From Streptomyces brasiliensis (GTDB lineage Bacteria; Actinomycetota; Actinomycetes; Streptomycetales; Streptomycetaceae), in contig NZ_BMQA01000026.1 of the NCBI RefSeq assembly GCF_014647875.1, positions 1 to 64,000 on the forward strand: a stretch of 64,000 bases of DNA, in the 5' to 3' direction. The notes below the pieces were generated by a model. It was not told the DNA's origin, did not search any database, and was given only the letters and a program-made list of their open reading frames with translations. Within the stretch, counting starts at the first letter, position 1. The number at the start of each line of letters is the position of its first letter. Below are positions 51,923 to 61,388 of this stretch, in pieces. The position numbers and the translations under genes were made by a program.

Positions 51923-54193
51923 TCACCTATGCGGAGTGGGCGTCCGCGTGGCAACCGTGACCTGTCCTCCGGTCGGCACGTGCCGCAGTGTGCCCGCCGT
52001 CTCCACCGGGAGCGGTTCACCCGCGTGCAGCCGCACCGTCGTGCCGTCGTGCCGGATGTCCACGTCGAAGACACGGTCCCGCCAGCGGAGCCGCCGCAGC
52101 GTGATTCCGTCCAGCGGGCCGGGCAGGATCGGCGCGAGGACCACTCGGTCGGCGCGCCAGCGAAGTCCCGAGTAGCCGTGGAGGAACTCCTGCAGCAGGC
52201 CGCCGTGGCCGGTCAGGAAGGTGAAGGCACCCCCGGTCCGGGCCTCGGCGAACTGCTCGAAGGGCGGTCTGACGAACGGGTCCACGCTGCGCCGGGTGTA
52301 CTCGAAGGCTGCCTCGGCGTGGCCGAGTTCGGCAAGGACGATGGAGTGGACCGAGTCCGTCATCGACGGCCCGTCCTCGTGCGTACGGGGCGCGTAGTAC
52401 TCCAGGTCGGCTCGAGTGACCTCGGGGGACTGAGGGTTCTCCCACGGATGGACGAGCATCACCACGTCGGCCTGTTTGATCATTCGGCCCTCGTACCCGG
52501 CGAACTCCGGGTGGATGCCCTGCACTTCGTCGAACGGGACGACGATGCGGTCCGCGGTCTCGGCCCACCGCGGGTCGGCACTCTCGCCGAGGGCCTCGGC
52601 CGCCCGGGCGGCGAAGCGCAGGGTTTCTCGCGCGGCGACGTTCGTGTAGACGGAGTCGTCGTGCGGTCCGACCGCGTACTCGTCCGGGGGGATCACGCCG
52701 TTGATGTGGCAGCGGCCCTCAGGGTCCGTGGTGACGCGGCTCGCCCAGAAGTCCGCGATCGCGCTCAGCACGGGGAGTCCCGTCATGCGTAGCCATCCCC
52801 GGTCGCCGGTGGCGAGCCAGTACTGCCAGAAGGCCAGGGCCACATCGGCACTGACGTGCTGTTCCAGGCGCCCGAACGGCGCCCATTCGGGGGTGTCCTC
52901 GGCCCCCGTGAGTCCGCTCTCCCAGGGGAAACGCGCACCCCGGTGGCCCGCGGCGGCAGCGGCGGCGCGGGCCGCGTCGAGCCGGGCGGCCCGGTAGTCG
53001 AGGACGCTGCGCGCGATGTGCGGGTGCTGGGCGAGCAGACCGGGCCAGATCCAGGTCTCGGTGTCCCAGAAGACGTGGCCGTTGTAGCCGTCGCTGGACA
53101 GCCCGCAGGGCGAGGGCGACCAGGGCGAGTCCTCGCGCACGCTGGTGAGGAGGTAGAACTTCGAGGCCCGCACGCGACGCTGCAGCTGGGGGTTGCCGCT
53201 GACGACGATGTCGCCCTCCCATTCGCGCCGCCAGGAACGGCGGTTGTCTTCGGCCAGCCGCACGTGTCCGTCGCGGGCCGCCTCGTCCGCGTGGGCCCGG
53301 GCGGTGCTCAGGGGCCGGTCCGCCGTGTGGGACGTGACCACTGACACGTACTTGGTGAAGGTCAGAGGACGTCCCGGGAACGTGCGGACGGAGATCGTCT
53401 GCGTCGCGGTGCCGTCCCGTGCCGGGACGGGCTCGTCGTGCCCGGGCCCGTGCAGGACGCAGACGAGCGCGGCCTGGACGCCGCTGCCCTCGGCTTCCAC
53501 GACCGTCCAGTTCCGCCCGTGCCCCGCGCCCCGTTCCACGGTCCGGGTGCGCAATGCGCCACGCTCGTCCAGCGCGTCGGTGACGACGAGCTCACCCGCC
53601 CAGTGCGGCGTGACCGTCACGCTCACGACGCCCACGGAGGGTCTGGACCGGTCGGTGAACACCTCGTAGCGCACGTCGGTGACCCGGCCCGCCGGCGAGG
53701 TCCAGCGCGCCTCGGTGACGATCGCTCCGGTGCGCAGGTCCAGGCACTGCCGGTACCGCTCGATGCCTCGGGCCGCTCCGACGCCCGGACTGGTCACGGG
53801 GGCCCAGTCGCCGCCGACGAGCCGTTCGGCCTCGTCCGTCGCGGCCTCGTGCGCGCCGGGCGGGCGGGTGAACGCGGCGTTGAAGGAACCGCTGCCGTCG
53901 CTCACGTCGAGCGTGGACCACGCAGGCAGCGACGCCTTGCGGGACCAGGTGCCTTCCCGGCCGGTGTAGAAGCCGGCCACGTGGAACTGGGTGCGTACGG
54001 GAGTCTCGGCGAAGCCGTTGCCGGCCGCCGGAACGCGTACGGCGAAAAGGCCGTTGCCGGTGAAGGCGGGGTGGTAGCCGACGAGGGCCGTGAGGTGGGG
54101 GTCCCGGTGGCCGAAGGGCCGGAGAAGGTCGTCCGTGGACAGTACCCAAGGGTCGACGGCCGGGGCGGGCCCGCCCCTGGTCGGGTCGTTCAA
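51923..54193 (-). CDS. Glycoside hydrolase family 65 protein
   Basis: A 756-aa GH65-like enzyme. N-terminal beta-sandwich, then the (alpha/alpha)6 barrel with GHVFWDTETWIWPGLL, the catalytic acid Glu in NGVIPPDEYAVGPHDD, and IKQADVVMLVHPWE, a GH65 hallmark (KQADV). No signal peptide, so it acts inside. GH65 includes trehalose, maltose and kojibiose phosphorylases and alpha-glucosidases; the exact one is not readable. It starts at TTG 54193, directly after the permease stop, behind GGAGGGCTGAAGTAA. It probably splits the imported disaccharide. Confidence 0.85.
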   Translation of the reverse strand: MNDPTRGGPAPAVDPWVLSTDDLLRPFGHRDPHLTALVGYHPAFTGNGLFAVRVPAAGNGFAETPVRTQFHVAGFYTGREGTWSRKASLPAWSTLDVSDGSGSFNAAFTRPPGAHEAATDEAERLVGGDWAPVTSPGVGAARGIERYRQCLDLRTGAIVTEARWTSPAGRVTDVRYEVFTDRSRPSVGVVSVTVTPHWAGELVVTDALDERGALRTRTVERGAGHGRNWTVVEAEGSGVQAALVCVLHGPGHDEPVPARDGTATQTISVRTFPGRPLTFTKYVSVVTSHTADRPLSTARAHADEAARDGHVRLAEDNRRSWRREWEGDIVVSGNPQLQRRVRASKFYLLTSVREDSPWSPSPCGLSSDGYNGHVFWDTETWIWPGLLAQHPHIARSVLDYRAARLDAARAAAAAAGHRGARFPWESGLTGAEDTPEWAPFGRLEQHVSADVALAFWQYWLATGDRGWLRMTGLPVLSAIADFWASRVTTDPEGRCHINGVIPPDEYAVGPHDDSVYTNVAARETLRFAARAAEALGESADPRWAETADRIVVPFDEVQGIHPEFAGYEGRMIKQADVVMLVHPWENPQSPEVTRADLEYYAPRTHEDGPSMTDSVHSIVLAELGHAEAAFEYTRRSVDPFVRPPFEQFAEARTGGAFTFLTGHGGLLQEFLHGYSGLRWRADRVVLAPILPGPLDGITLRRLRWRDRVFDVDIRHDGTTVRLHAGEPLPVETAGTLRHVPTGGQVTVATRTPTPHR

Positions 54194-55066
54194 TTACTTC
54201 AGCCCTCCTGCCGTGAGGCCGTCCACGATCCGCCGTTGGAAGAACAGCACGGCCACGACGAGCGGCAGGGTCACCACGACCCCGGCGGCCATCTGTGTGC
54301 CGAACGGCTGGTCGTACTTGTACTGGCCGGTGAAGAGGGACACGATCACGTTGGCCGTCATCATGTGACGGTCGTTCACCACACTGACGGCGATGAGGAA
54401 TTCGTTCCAGGCGCTGATGAAGACGAGGATGGCCGTGGTGAAGACGCCCGGCGCGGCGAGCGGAAGCACGACCTTGCGAAACGCCTGCGCCGGTGTGCAG
54501 CCGTCGACCTGAGCTGCCTTCTCCAGCTCGGCGGGCATCTGGCGGAAGAACGCGGTGAGGTTCCACACGGCCAGCGGCAGGGCGAAGCTCATGCTCGGGA
54601 CGATCATCGCCTGGTAGGTGTTGATCCAGCCGGCGTCCGTGAAGAGCCGCAACAGGGGGACCACCAGGATGATCGGCGGGAACATCGACGCCGCGATGAT
54701 CAGCGTCAGGATCAGTGTCTTGCCGCGGAAGTGCAGCCGTGCCAGGGCGTATCCGGCGAAGATCCCGACGATCAGCGTGGCCGCGGTGGTCACCCCGGCG
54801 ACGACGAGGCTGTTGACCAGGGCCCGGCCGAATCCGTTGTGCGGGTCGAAGGCCGCCGTGTAGTTGTCGACCGAGGCCGGCGCGGGCAGCGGCGCGTTCG
54901 AGAACTGGTCGGCCGGCCTGCGCAGGCTGGAGACCACCATCCAGTAGAACGGCGCGACGCAGTATGCGACGACCGCGGCGATGCCGAACCGCCGGGCCCA
55001 GGCTCCGCCCCCGCCGCCCCCGCTCACCCGGCGCTTCGAGAGTCGTGTGAGAGACAGCGTGCTCAT
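54194..55066 (-). CDS. Sugar ABC transporter permease (MalG type)
   Basis: A 290-aa inner-membrane protein with six TM helices. The coupling motif is ELEKAAQVDGCTPAQAFRKV (EAA loop, EAA...G...LP) followed by VLPLAAPGVFTTA. It belongs to the carbohydrate CUT1 group. ATG overlaps the stop of the other permease by 4 bp. No ATPase gene is in the operon; a shared MsiK-type ATPase from elsewhere is the usual streptomycete solution. Confidence 0.92.
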   Translation of the reverse strand: MSTLSLTRLSKRRVSGGGGGGAWARRFGIAAVVAYCVAPFYWMVVSSLRRPADQFSNAPLPAPASVDNYTAAFDPHNGFGRALVNSLVVAGVTTAATLIVGIFAGYALARLHFRGKTLILTLIIAASMFPPIILVVPLLRLFTDAGWINTYQAMIVPSMSFALPLAVWNLTAFFRQMPAELEKAAQVDGCTPAQAFRKVVLPLAAPGVFTTAILVFISAWNEFLIAVSVVNDRHMMTANVIVSLFTGQYKYDQPFGTQMAAGVVVTLPLVVAVLFFQRRIVDGLTAGGLK

Positions 55067-56016
55067 GGCTCACTCCTGGTGCCCCGGCCGAGCAGGTCGG
55101 CGCCGAACAGCTTCACGAACGCGAGGGCGACGACGGCGATGTAGACGAACAGGACGGCCGCGTACGCCGCGGCCGAGCCGAAGCGCAGATTGGTCATTTC
55201 GTTGAAAGCGATCATCGACAGCGTCTCGACCGAGTGCTTGCGCGGCCCCACCAGGACGTACGGCAGGTCGAACATGCGCAGGACATCCAGGAGGCGGAAC
55301 AGCACGGCGACCACGAGGGCGGGCCGGACCAGGGGCAGGGTGATCCGCCAGAAGACACGCCACGCGGAGGCGCCGTCGACGCGGGCGGCCTCGTACAGTT
55401 CACCGGGAATGATCTGCAGGCCGGCGAGGACGAGCAGGCCGATGAACGGTGCGGTCTTCCACGTGTCGGCGATGACCACGGACAGCCAGGCGTGGAACCC
55501 CTCACTGCTCCACAGCACTTGGGTGCCGAGGAGTTCGTTGGCGACTCCCTGGCTGTTGAAGATCCACTTCCAGAGCATGCCGGAGATCGCGGTGGGGATG
55601 GCCCAGGGCACGAGGACGGCGGCGCGGACGAGCGCGCGGCCCCGGAACGCACGGTGCATCACCAGGGCCATGGACACGCCGATGAGGACTTCGAGGGAGA
55701 CCGAGGCCAGGGCGAACGACGTGGTGTTCCACCAAGGCCGCAGCAGCCGGTCGTCCGTGAAGACGGTGGCGTAGTTGCCCATTCCGTAGTGAGAGGTGGT
55801 CGCCACAAAGCCGGTGCGCGGATCAATGCCTTCGGTGGACACCTGGAACGACAGCCGCAGAGCGGCCACCACCGGGTAGCCGATGACCAGGGCGAGGACC
55901 AGAAGCGTCGGCGAGAGCAGGGCCGCGGCCAGGCGGCCGGTCCCGGCCCGGCGCGAGGTGCGCGGGGGCCGGGACGCCGGGGCCGTGCGCCCCGGCGTCG
56001 AGGCGATGACGGTCAC
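55063..56016 (-). CDS. Sugar ABC transporter permease (MalF type)
   Basis: A 317-aa permease with six TM helices and EAA loop ELYEAARVDGASAWRVFWRI, then TLPLVRPALVVAV. The N-terminal 30 residues are cytosolic and Arg/Pro-rich. GTG 56016 is 12 bp after the binding-protein stop, and its own stop overlaps the MalG-type start. It forms the channel with the next permease. Confidence 0.92.
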   Translation of the reverse strand: MTVIASTPGRTAPASRPPRTSRRAGTGRLAAALLSPTLLVLALVIGYPVVAALRLSFQVSTEGIDPRTGFVATTSHYGMGNYATVFTDDRLLRPWWNTTSFALASVSLEVLIGVSMALVMHRAFRGRALVRAAVLVPWAIPTAISGMLWKWIFNSQGVANELLGTQVLWSSEGFHAWLSVVIADTWKTAPFIGLLVLAGLQIIPGELYEAARVDGASAWRVFWRITLPLVRPALVVAVLFRLLDVLRMFDLPYVLVGPRKHSVETLSMIAFNEMTNLRFGSAAAYAAVLFVYIAVVALAFVKLFGADLLGRGTRSEP

Positions 56017-56028
56017 GAGCGGGCCCGC

Positions 56029-57384
56029 CTACTTCTCGGCGATCGCCGCAGAGAGGTTCTTCTGCATGTCGGCGAGGGCGGAGTCGACGGGCTTCGAGCC
56101 GCTCAGCGCGGCCGCGGCGCTCTCCTGAATGGCCGCCGTGGCGTCCCCGTAGTGCACCACGACCGGGCGGGGTGTCGCCGAGGCCAGTGACTGCTTCAGC
56201 GTGTCCAGGTACGGGAACTGCTTGCGCAGCGCCGGGTCGTCGTAGAGGTCGGTGTACGGCGGGGCCGCCGAGGTGACCTTCAGGTTGGTGCGGGCGTTCT
56301 CCTCGTTGGAGAAGAACTTGATGAAGTCGAGCGCGGTCGCCTTGTGCTTGGCGAACTTGCTGATCGCGAGGTCGAGTCCGCCGAGGCTCGACCTGCCGGG
56401 CCCCGTGAGGCCGGGCAGCGGGGCGACGCCGAACTTGCCGGCGACCTTGCTGGAGCCGTCCTTGGCATTGGCCAGCGTCCACTGGTACGGCCACTGCCGG
56501 TGGAAAAGCAGCTTGCCCGCCTGAAAGGCACGCCGGCCGTCCTCCTCCTGATAGGTGGCGGCCTGCTGGGGGATGGTGCCGTCCTTGAAGCCGTCGACGA
56601 GGAACTGAAGGCCCTTCTTGGCGGCTTCAGTGTCGACCGTCGCCTTGCCCTTGGCATCGACGACACTGCCGCCTGCGGAGGCCACGGCCTCGGAGAAGTT
56701 GACGGTGAGCCCCTCGTACTTGTCGAACTGACCGGCGTAGCAACCGATGCCCTTGCCCTCGGGGAGCCCGCGGACCTTCGCGCAGTCCTGCTTCATCTCG
56801 GCCCAGGTGGTGGGTGGTTGGGCGCCGATCTTGTCGAGCAGGTCCGTGCGGTAGAAGAGCAGTCCGGCGTTGGTGTTGAACGGGATCGCGTACTGTCTGC
56901 CGAAGTAGTTTCCGGTCTTCACGACGGCGGGGATCATCTTGCCGAGCGGGAACTCCTTGGCCGGCAGCTCGTCGATCCACTGGTTCGCGGCGAACTCGGC
57001 AACCCAGATCGGGTCGAGGTTGAGCACGCTGTAGGCGTCCGACTTGGTCTGGGCGTTCTGGATGAACTGCTGACGCTGTTGGTCGGCGCTCTCGGGCAGT
57101 TCGACAAGGGTGACCTTCTCGGCGGGGTGCTGCTTGTTCCAGCGGTCCAGCTGCCCTTGCAAGGTGCCGGTGGTGTCCTTGCCCGTGGCGAGGGTGATCG
57201 GGCCGCGGTCGTTCGATTTCTTCGGGCCGTCCTTGGAGTCGGACGAACCCGAGTCGCCGCATCCGGCGAGCACCGATGCGCACACCATTGCGGCCATGAC
57301 CGCCGCGGCCCGCGGCCGCGGCCTCGTTCCCCCGTGACCCGCGGGTGTCCGCCCCACACCCAACACGATCCGCAACGAACTCAC
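56029..57384 (-). CDS. Sugar-binding lipoprotein of ABC importer
   Basis: A 451-aa extracytoplasmic solute-binding protein. GTG 57384 follows GAGGAGGGCACG. The signal peptide ends in a lipobox VLAGCGDS (Cys at about residue 43), so it is a membrane-tethered lipoprotein. Typical type I features: GKDTTGTLQGQLDRWNKQHP early, AIPFNTNAGLLFYRTDLLDK in the middle, and GGLDLAISKFAKHKATALDF. First gene of the sugar operon; two LacI-like operators lie 87 and 222 bp upstream. Confidence 0.93.
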   Translation of the reverse strand: MSSLRIVLGVGRTPAGHGGTRPRPRAAAVMAAMVCASVLAGCGDSGSSDSKDGPKKSNDRGPITLATGKDTTGTLQGQLDRWNKQHPAEKVTLVELPESADQQRQQFIQNAQTKSDAYSVLNLDPIWVAEFAANQWIDELPAKEFPLGKMIPAVVKTGNYFGRQYAIPFNTNAGLLFYRTDLLDKIGAQPPTTWAEMKQDCAKVRGLPEGKGIGCYAGQFDKYEGLTVNFSEAVASAGGSVVDAKGKATVDTEAAKKGLQFLVDGFKDGTIPQQAATYQEEDGRRAFQAGKLLFHRQWPYQWTLANAKDGSSKVAGKFGVAPLPGLTGPGRSSLGGLDLAISKFAKHKATALDFIKFFSNEENARTNLKVTSAAPPYTDLYDDPALRKQFPYLDTLKQSLASATPRPVVVHYGDATAAIQESAAAALSGSKPVDSALADMQKNLSAAIAEK

Positions 57385-57470
57385 CGTGCCCTCCTCGCTG
57401 TTGATCTGCAGGTCGCGGGCCACACCACAACACGGCTCCCGGCGGCGGCTCGTCGACGACGCAACCCGAT

Positions 57471-57482
57471 TTGATCGTTCAA
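57471..57482. promoter_or_regulatory. LacI-type operator, near copy
   Basis: TTGATCGTTCAA (57471-57482): four outer bases on each side are perfectly symmetric around a CG centre, ten of twelve positions palindromic. It lies 87 bp before the binding-protein gene start. The core ATCGTTCA is shared with sites at 57606 and 50570. Confidence 0.6.
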
Positions 57483-57605
57483 GATGGCCTCGGGAGCGCG
57501 TCCCGTCAACCCCCCGGGAAGGCAATATTCCCTCTCCAACTGACACTTCCGCGCCGCTTCAGGACCGTCCAGGCTGTTCCATCCTTTCCGTCGCCCATCA
57601 GAAAT

Positions 57606-57617
57606 TTGATCGTTCAT
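57606..57617. promoter_or_regulatory. LacI-type operator, far copy
   Basis: TTGATCGTTCAT (57606-57617), differing from the near copy only in the last base, 135 bp further from the gene. Two similar sites at a distance of many helical turns would allow repression by DNA looping, as in classical LacI systems. Confidence 0.55.
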
Positions 57618-57834
57618 ATACGGCTTGCCCGTTCGGGAAGCCTGCTTCCGGCGGTCCGGCAGCACGACGTAGACACGGGAGTCGGCGGACAAGGAACACA
57701 CCGATCAGGCGGCCGCGCCTGCCAGGGGGATCAGTCCGCGACCGCGACAGACAGTCTGTGCCACCAGTGACCGCAGTCATCGGAGCAGAAGCGCTCGAGA
57801 CGGCGTCGGTCGGCACGTGGCGCACGGCGGTCTG

Positions 57835-57853
57835 TTATGCACCGCGTGCATAA
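57835..57853. promoter_or_regulatory. Perfect palindrome, likely LysR box of P450 operon
   Basis: TTATGCAC-CGC-GTGCATAA is a perfect 8-bp inverted repeat with a 3-bp centre, 56 bp before the P450 start. It includes a T-N11-A core (TGCACCGCGTGCA) as in LysR-type binding sites. A LysR gene closes the operon, so it is the natural regulator. Confidence 0.65.
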
Positions 57854-57909
57854 AGCCGCATGTAAATCATTCACTTGTTGGATGTCAGGTAAGTCTCTTC
57901 ACTGGTGCC

Positions 57910-59082
57910 ATGACCATCCCACCCGCTTCCGGCATCGACCTCTTCGCCGACGAGGTCGTGCTCGATCCCTATCCGGTGTACGCCGGCCTACGGGAACAGG
58001 GCTCCGTCGTCCACCTCCCGAAGAACGACGTCTACGTGCTGACGCGGTACGACGCCATCCGTGGCGTACTCGCGGACTGGGAGTCGTTCTCCTCGACCTC
58101 GATCGGGTTCAACCCGACGGTCAACGAGGCGCTCACCGGCACCTCGCTCGCGTCCGATCCGCCGACGCACACCCAACTGCGTGCCACGCTCACCGAGAAT
58201 CTCTCGCCGCGGGCGCTGCGTGGCCTGAAGGGCCAGATCGAGGCGAAGGCGGATGCTGCGGTCGCCGAGCTTGTCGAGAAGGGCTCCTTCGAGGCGATCG
58301 ATGCCCTCGCTCGGGCATTCCCGCTGGAGGTCGTCGCGGACCTGATCGGCTTCACGGGGCACGTGCGCGACAACATGCTGCGCTGGGGGCAGGCCGCCAT
58401 GCAGGTCATCGGTCCGATGAACCAGCGCACGGCCGAGAGCTTCCCGATCGCCGGCGAGCTCTACGGCTGGTGCTCCCAAGTCAGGTCCGCCGACCTGGCC
58501 GAGGGGTCCGTGGGCCGCGGCATCTTCGACGCCGAGGCGCGTGGCGCCATCCCGCCGAACACGGCCGGCCACATCATCCACCAGTACCTCGGTGCCGGCG
58601 TCGACACCACGGTGTCGGCGCTCGGCAACATCGTCGCCCTCTTCGGCACGCACCCCGACCAACTCGAACTGGTCCGCGAGGACCCGTCGCTGGTGCCGGC
58701 GGCATTCAACGAGGTGCTGCGCTTCTGGACGCCCGTCCACGCCTGGGGCCGACGCGCCACCAAGAACGTCGACATCGACGGGATCGCCGTCCCCGCGGGT
58801 GCGCAGATCGCGATCCTGTTCGGCGCCGGCAACCGCGACCCCCGGCACTATCAGGACCCGGATGCGTTCCTGGTGAAGCGCAATCCGATCGACCATCTCT
58901 CGTTCGGCTACGGCCCGCACGGCTGCGCGGGCCAGGGACTCGCCCGCCTGGAGGCTCACGCGGTGATCGAGGCGCTGTCCCGGCGCGTCAAGCGCCTCGT
59001 CGTCGGACCCGCGGTGCGCGTCCCCAGCAACATCACCCGGAGCATCGAGGAACTCCCCGTCCTGGAAGTGATTCCCGCATGA
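57910..59082 (+). CDS. Cytochrome P450 of class I system
   Basis: A 390-aa P450. I helix YLGAGVDTTVSALG, ExxR in NEVLRFWTP, haem loop FGYGPHGCAGQGLARLE with Cys339. Its N-terminus IDLFADEVVLDPYPVYAGLREQG and ending resemble P450s that demethylate or hydroxylate small aromatic or terpenoid molecules (CYP199-like). It is first in an operon with ferredoxin and ferredoxin reductase, making a self-contained class I monooxygenase. Ribosome site is weak; ATG 57910 gives the homologous N-terminus. Confidence 0.92.
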   Translation: MTIPPASGIDLFADEVVLDPYPVYAGLREQGSVVHLPKNDVYVLTRYDAIRGVLADWESFSSTSIGFNPTVNEALTGTSLASDPPTHTQLRATLTENLSPRALRGLKGQIEAKADAAVAELVEKGSFEAIDALARAFPLEVVADLIGFTGHVRDNMLRWGQAAMQVIGPMNQRTAESFPIAGELYGWCSQVRSADLAEGSVGRGIFDAEARGAIPPNTAGHIIHQYLGAGVDTTVSALGNIVALFGTHPDQLELVREDPSLVPAAFNEVLRFWTPVHAWGRRATKNVDIDGIAVPAGAQIAILFGAGNRDPRHYQDPDAFLVKRNPIDHLSFGYGPHGCAGQGLARLEAHAVIEALSRRVKRLVVGPAVRVPSNITRSIEELPVLEVIPA

Positions 59083-59267
59083 AGATCGTTCTTGACCGGC
59101 CCCGCTGTGAGGGTCACGGCCTGTGTGAGGAAGCGGCCCCACAGCTCATGCACCTCGACGACGAGGGCGAGTTGGTGCTCGACCGCGAGGAGGTCGGCGA
59201 AGCCGACGCGGCTCTGGCGCACGCCGCTGTGCGTATGTGTCCGGTCGCGGCGCTGAGGGTCGCATGA
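59079..59267 (+). CDS. [3Fe-4S]-type ferredoxin
   Basis: A 62-aa ferredoxin with CEGHGLCEEAAP (CxxHxxC, the 3Fe-4S pattern) and RMCPVAAL (CP). Acidic, as expected for a redox partner that docks to a basic patch on a P450. Its ATG overlaps the P450 stop (ATGA) and its stop overlaps the reductase start, so P450, ferredoxin and reductase are made in fixed ratio. Confidence 0.93.
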   Translation: MKIVLDRPRCEGHGLCEEAAPQLMHLDDEGELVLDREEVGEADAALAHAAVRMCPVAALRVA

Positions 59268-60406
59268 TCGGCGGCTCGATCGACCGCGTCGTTGTCGTCG
59301 GCAACGGGATTGCCGGGCTCACCGCGGCCGATACCCTCCGTGAGGCCGGCTTCGACGGCGAGTTGACCGTCGTCGGCGGCGAACCGCACCCGGCGTACAG
59401 CCGCCCGGCCTTGTCGAAGGCTCTCTTGCTCGACAGCGGTGACCTGTCGTCTCACGAGCTTCCGCCGGCCGGCCACGGGGGGACCCAACTCCTGGGCGTA
59501 CGTGCGACCGGACTCCGCCTCGATCGTCGGCTCGTCATTCTGGACGACGGTACGGCTCTGCCGTACGACCGCGTCGTCCTTGCCACTGGCTCCCGGGCGC
59601 GGCGATTGTCCGACCTTCCCGAGGAGCTCACCTTGCGTGGCCTCGATGACGCGCTGTCCCTGCGAAGCCGGTTGGCGGGCCGGCCGCCGGTCGTGGTGGT
59701 GGGCGGGGGCCCGCTCGGGATGGAGATCGCCTCGGGGTGCCTGGCCGCGGGCTGTCGGGTCACCCTCGTCTCCCAAGGCGTGCCGCTGATCCTCCAGTTC
59801 GGTCCGTACCTGGCCGGCGTCTTCGTCAAGGCCGCCCTGGACCTCGGGCTCACCATCGTCCAGACCGGGTCGGCACGGATCGAACAGCGTGAAGGGGGCG
59901 CCCGGGTCGTCCTTGACGACGGCGCCGTCCTCGAGGCGGAGACGCTGGTGAGCGCCGTCGGCGACGTGCCCGACACGGAGTGGCTGGCGGACACGGGACT
60001 TGTGGCGAGGGGTGCCATCCACGTCGACTCGTGTGGCCTTGTCCGCCCCGACATCGCAGCCGTCGGTGACCTCGCGGCGTTCCCGACTCCGTACGGCCGG
60101 CGCCGTATTCCCCTGTGGAGCAGTGCGATCGAGCAGGCGAAGGTCGCCGCCACCGCACTTGTTCGCGGCGAAGACGCGCCCCCGCTCCGGTTCCAGCCGT
60201 ACTTCTGGACCGAGCAGTTCGGACTCAGTCTCAAGGCGGTGGGCCGGCTGCCGCTGCAGGGGGAACCGACGTACGTCGACGGAGGGCCCGGCGGTGGGCC
60301 GGCGTTGATGCGCTGGTCGCACGAGGACGGCAGTGGTGTGGCCGCGGCGCTCAACTACCGGATCGCGATTCCCCGGCTGCGTCGTATGAGCCGGACTGCC
60401 GCGTAA
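59264..60406 (+). CDS. FAD-dependent ferredoxin reductase
   Basis: A 380-aa NAD(P)/FAD reductase. FAD loop RVVVVGNGIAGLTAADTLRE at the start, the NAD loop VVVVGGGPLGMEIASGCLAA in the middle, and the second FAD motif IAAVGDLAAFPTPYG. Belongs to the rubredoxin/putidaredoxin-reductase type that feeds P450 systems. The ATG overlaps the ferredoxin stop. The start ATG 59264 (MIGGSID) gives the shortest clean N-terminus. Confidence 0.92.
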   Translation: MIGGSIDRVVVVGNGIAGLTAADTLREAGFDGELTVVGGEPHPAYSRPALSKALLLDSGDLSSHELPPAGHGGTQLLGVRATGLRLDRRLVILDDGTALPYDRVVLATGSRARRLSDLPEELTLRGLDDALSLRSRLAGRPPVVVVGGGPLGMEIASGCLAAGCRVTLVSQGVPLILQFGPYLAGVFVKAALDLGLTIVQTGSARIEQREGGARVVLDDGAVLEAETLVSAVGDVPDTEWLADTGLVARGAIHVDSCGLVRPDIAAVGDLAAFPTPYGRRRIPLWSSAIEQAKVAATALVRGEDAPPLRFQPYFWTEQFGLSLKAVGRLPLQGEPTYVDGGPGGGPALMRWSHEDGSGVAAALNYRIAIPRLRRMSRTAA

Positions 60407-60417
60407 GGTTCGTCCCC

Positions 60418-61341
60418 ATGGGCGACGTCGGAGAGGGGGGCACGGGTTCGGGGCTGGATCGACTGGCATCGGTCAACCTCAACCTGTTGGTGCCCCTCCT
60501 CGCGCTCCTCGAGGAGCGTTCGGTGACCAGGGCGGCCGAGCGGGTCGGTCTGTCACAACCGGCTATGAGCCATGCGCTGACGAGGATGCGGCGGCTGCTG
60601 GGTGACGACCTCGTCATCCGGCAGGGGACAGGCGTCACGCTGACCCCGCGGGCGCTGGAGCTGATCGCGCCGCTGCGCAGTGCCCTGCAACAGACGGCAC
60701 ACATCGTGAACTTTCCGTGCTTCGATCCCGCCACGGATCGGCGCGTCATCACGATCGCCATGACGAACAGCACGGCGTTCGTCGTCGGCCCTCACCTGAC
60801 GCGGCTCGTGGCGGAGCGTGCTCCTCACGCCACGTTGCGGCTGCGTACGATCACGGTGCCGACCGAGGCGACCTTCACGGACAAGGGCGTCGATGTCGTG
60901 CTGATCTCCGAGGGGCACTTCTCGCTGCACCCGCGCGAGCGGCTGTACGACGATCGTTGTGTGGTGGTGGCCTCAGCTGACACGCCACCGGAAGCCGGCG
61001 CCCTCGACCTCCTGACCACACAGCCGCACATCGTCGTCGACACTGATCGGCGGGTCTTCCCCTATCCCGTGCTCGAGGACGAGGGCGTCCCCTACCGCGT
61101 CGGCCAACTGGTGTCCGACTTCCTGCTGGTCCCTTATCTGGTCGCACGCGCGGGCGGCGTCGCCCTCCTGCGCTTCCGGGTCGCCGACGCCATGCGGACG
61201 CTCGTCGACCTGCGGATCGAGGAGTTCCCGTTCCCGCTCCCCGGGCTCGGGATCGACATGGTCTGGAACCCTCGACTGGCTGATCAGTACTTCATCGAGT
61301 GGCTTCGGGCGCTGCTGTTCGACGTCGCAATGCATCTTTGA
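60418..61341 (+). CDS. LysR-family transcriptional regulator
   Basis: A 307-aa LysR regulator. HTH at residues about 18-60: LVPLLALLEERSVTRAAERV, GLSQPAMSHALTRMRRLLGD and LVIRQGTGVTLTPRALEL. The effector domain follows. Its co-inducer pocket resembles NodD/NahR-like proteins that detect aromatic compounds. Located 11 bp after the reductase stop, in the same direction, it is part of the P450 operon and probably acts on the palindrome at 57835. Confidence 0.92.
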   Translation: MGDVGEGGTGSGLDRLASVNLNLLVPLLALLEERSVTRAAERVGLSQPAMSHALTRMRRLLGDDLVIRQGTGVTLTPRALELIAPLRSALQQTAHIVNFPCFDPATDRRVITIAMTNSTAFVVGPHLTRLVAERAPHATLRLRTITVPTEATFTDKGVDVVLISEGHFSLHPRERLYDDRCVVVASADTPPEAGALDLLTTQPHIVVDTDRRVFPYPVLEDEGVPYRVGQLVSDFLLVPYLVARAGGVALLRFRVADAMRTLVDLRIEEFPFPLPGLGIDMVWNPRLADQYFIEWLRALLFDVAMHL

Positions 61342-61388
61342 CGCCGACGGCGTGCACTGCGGCGGATCAGGAAAGGAAAGGGGATCGG

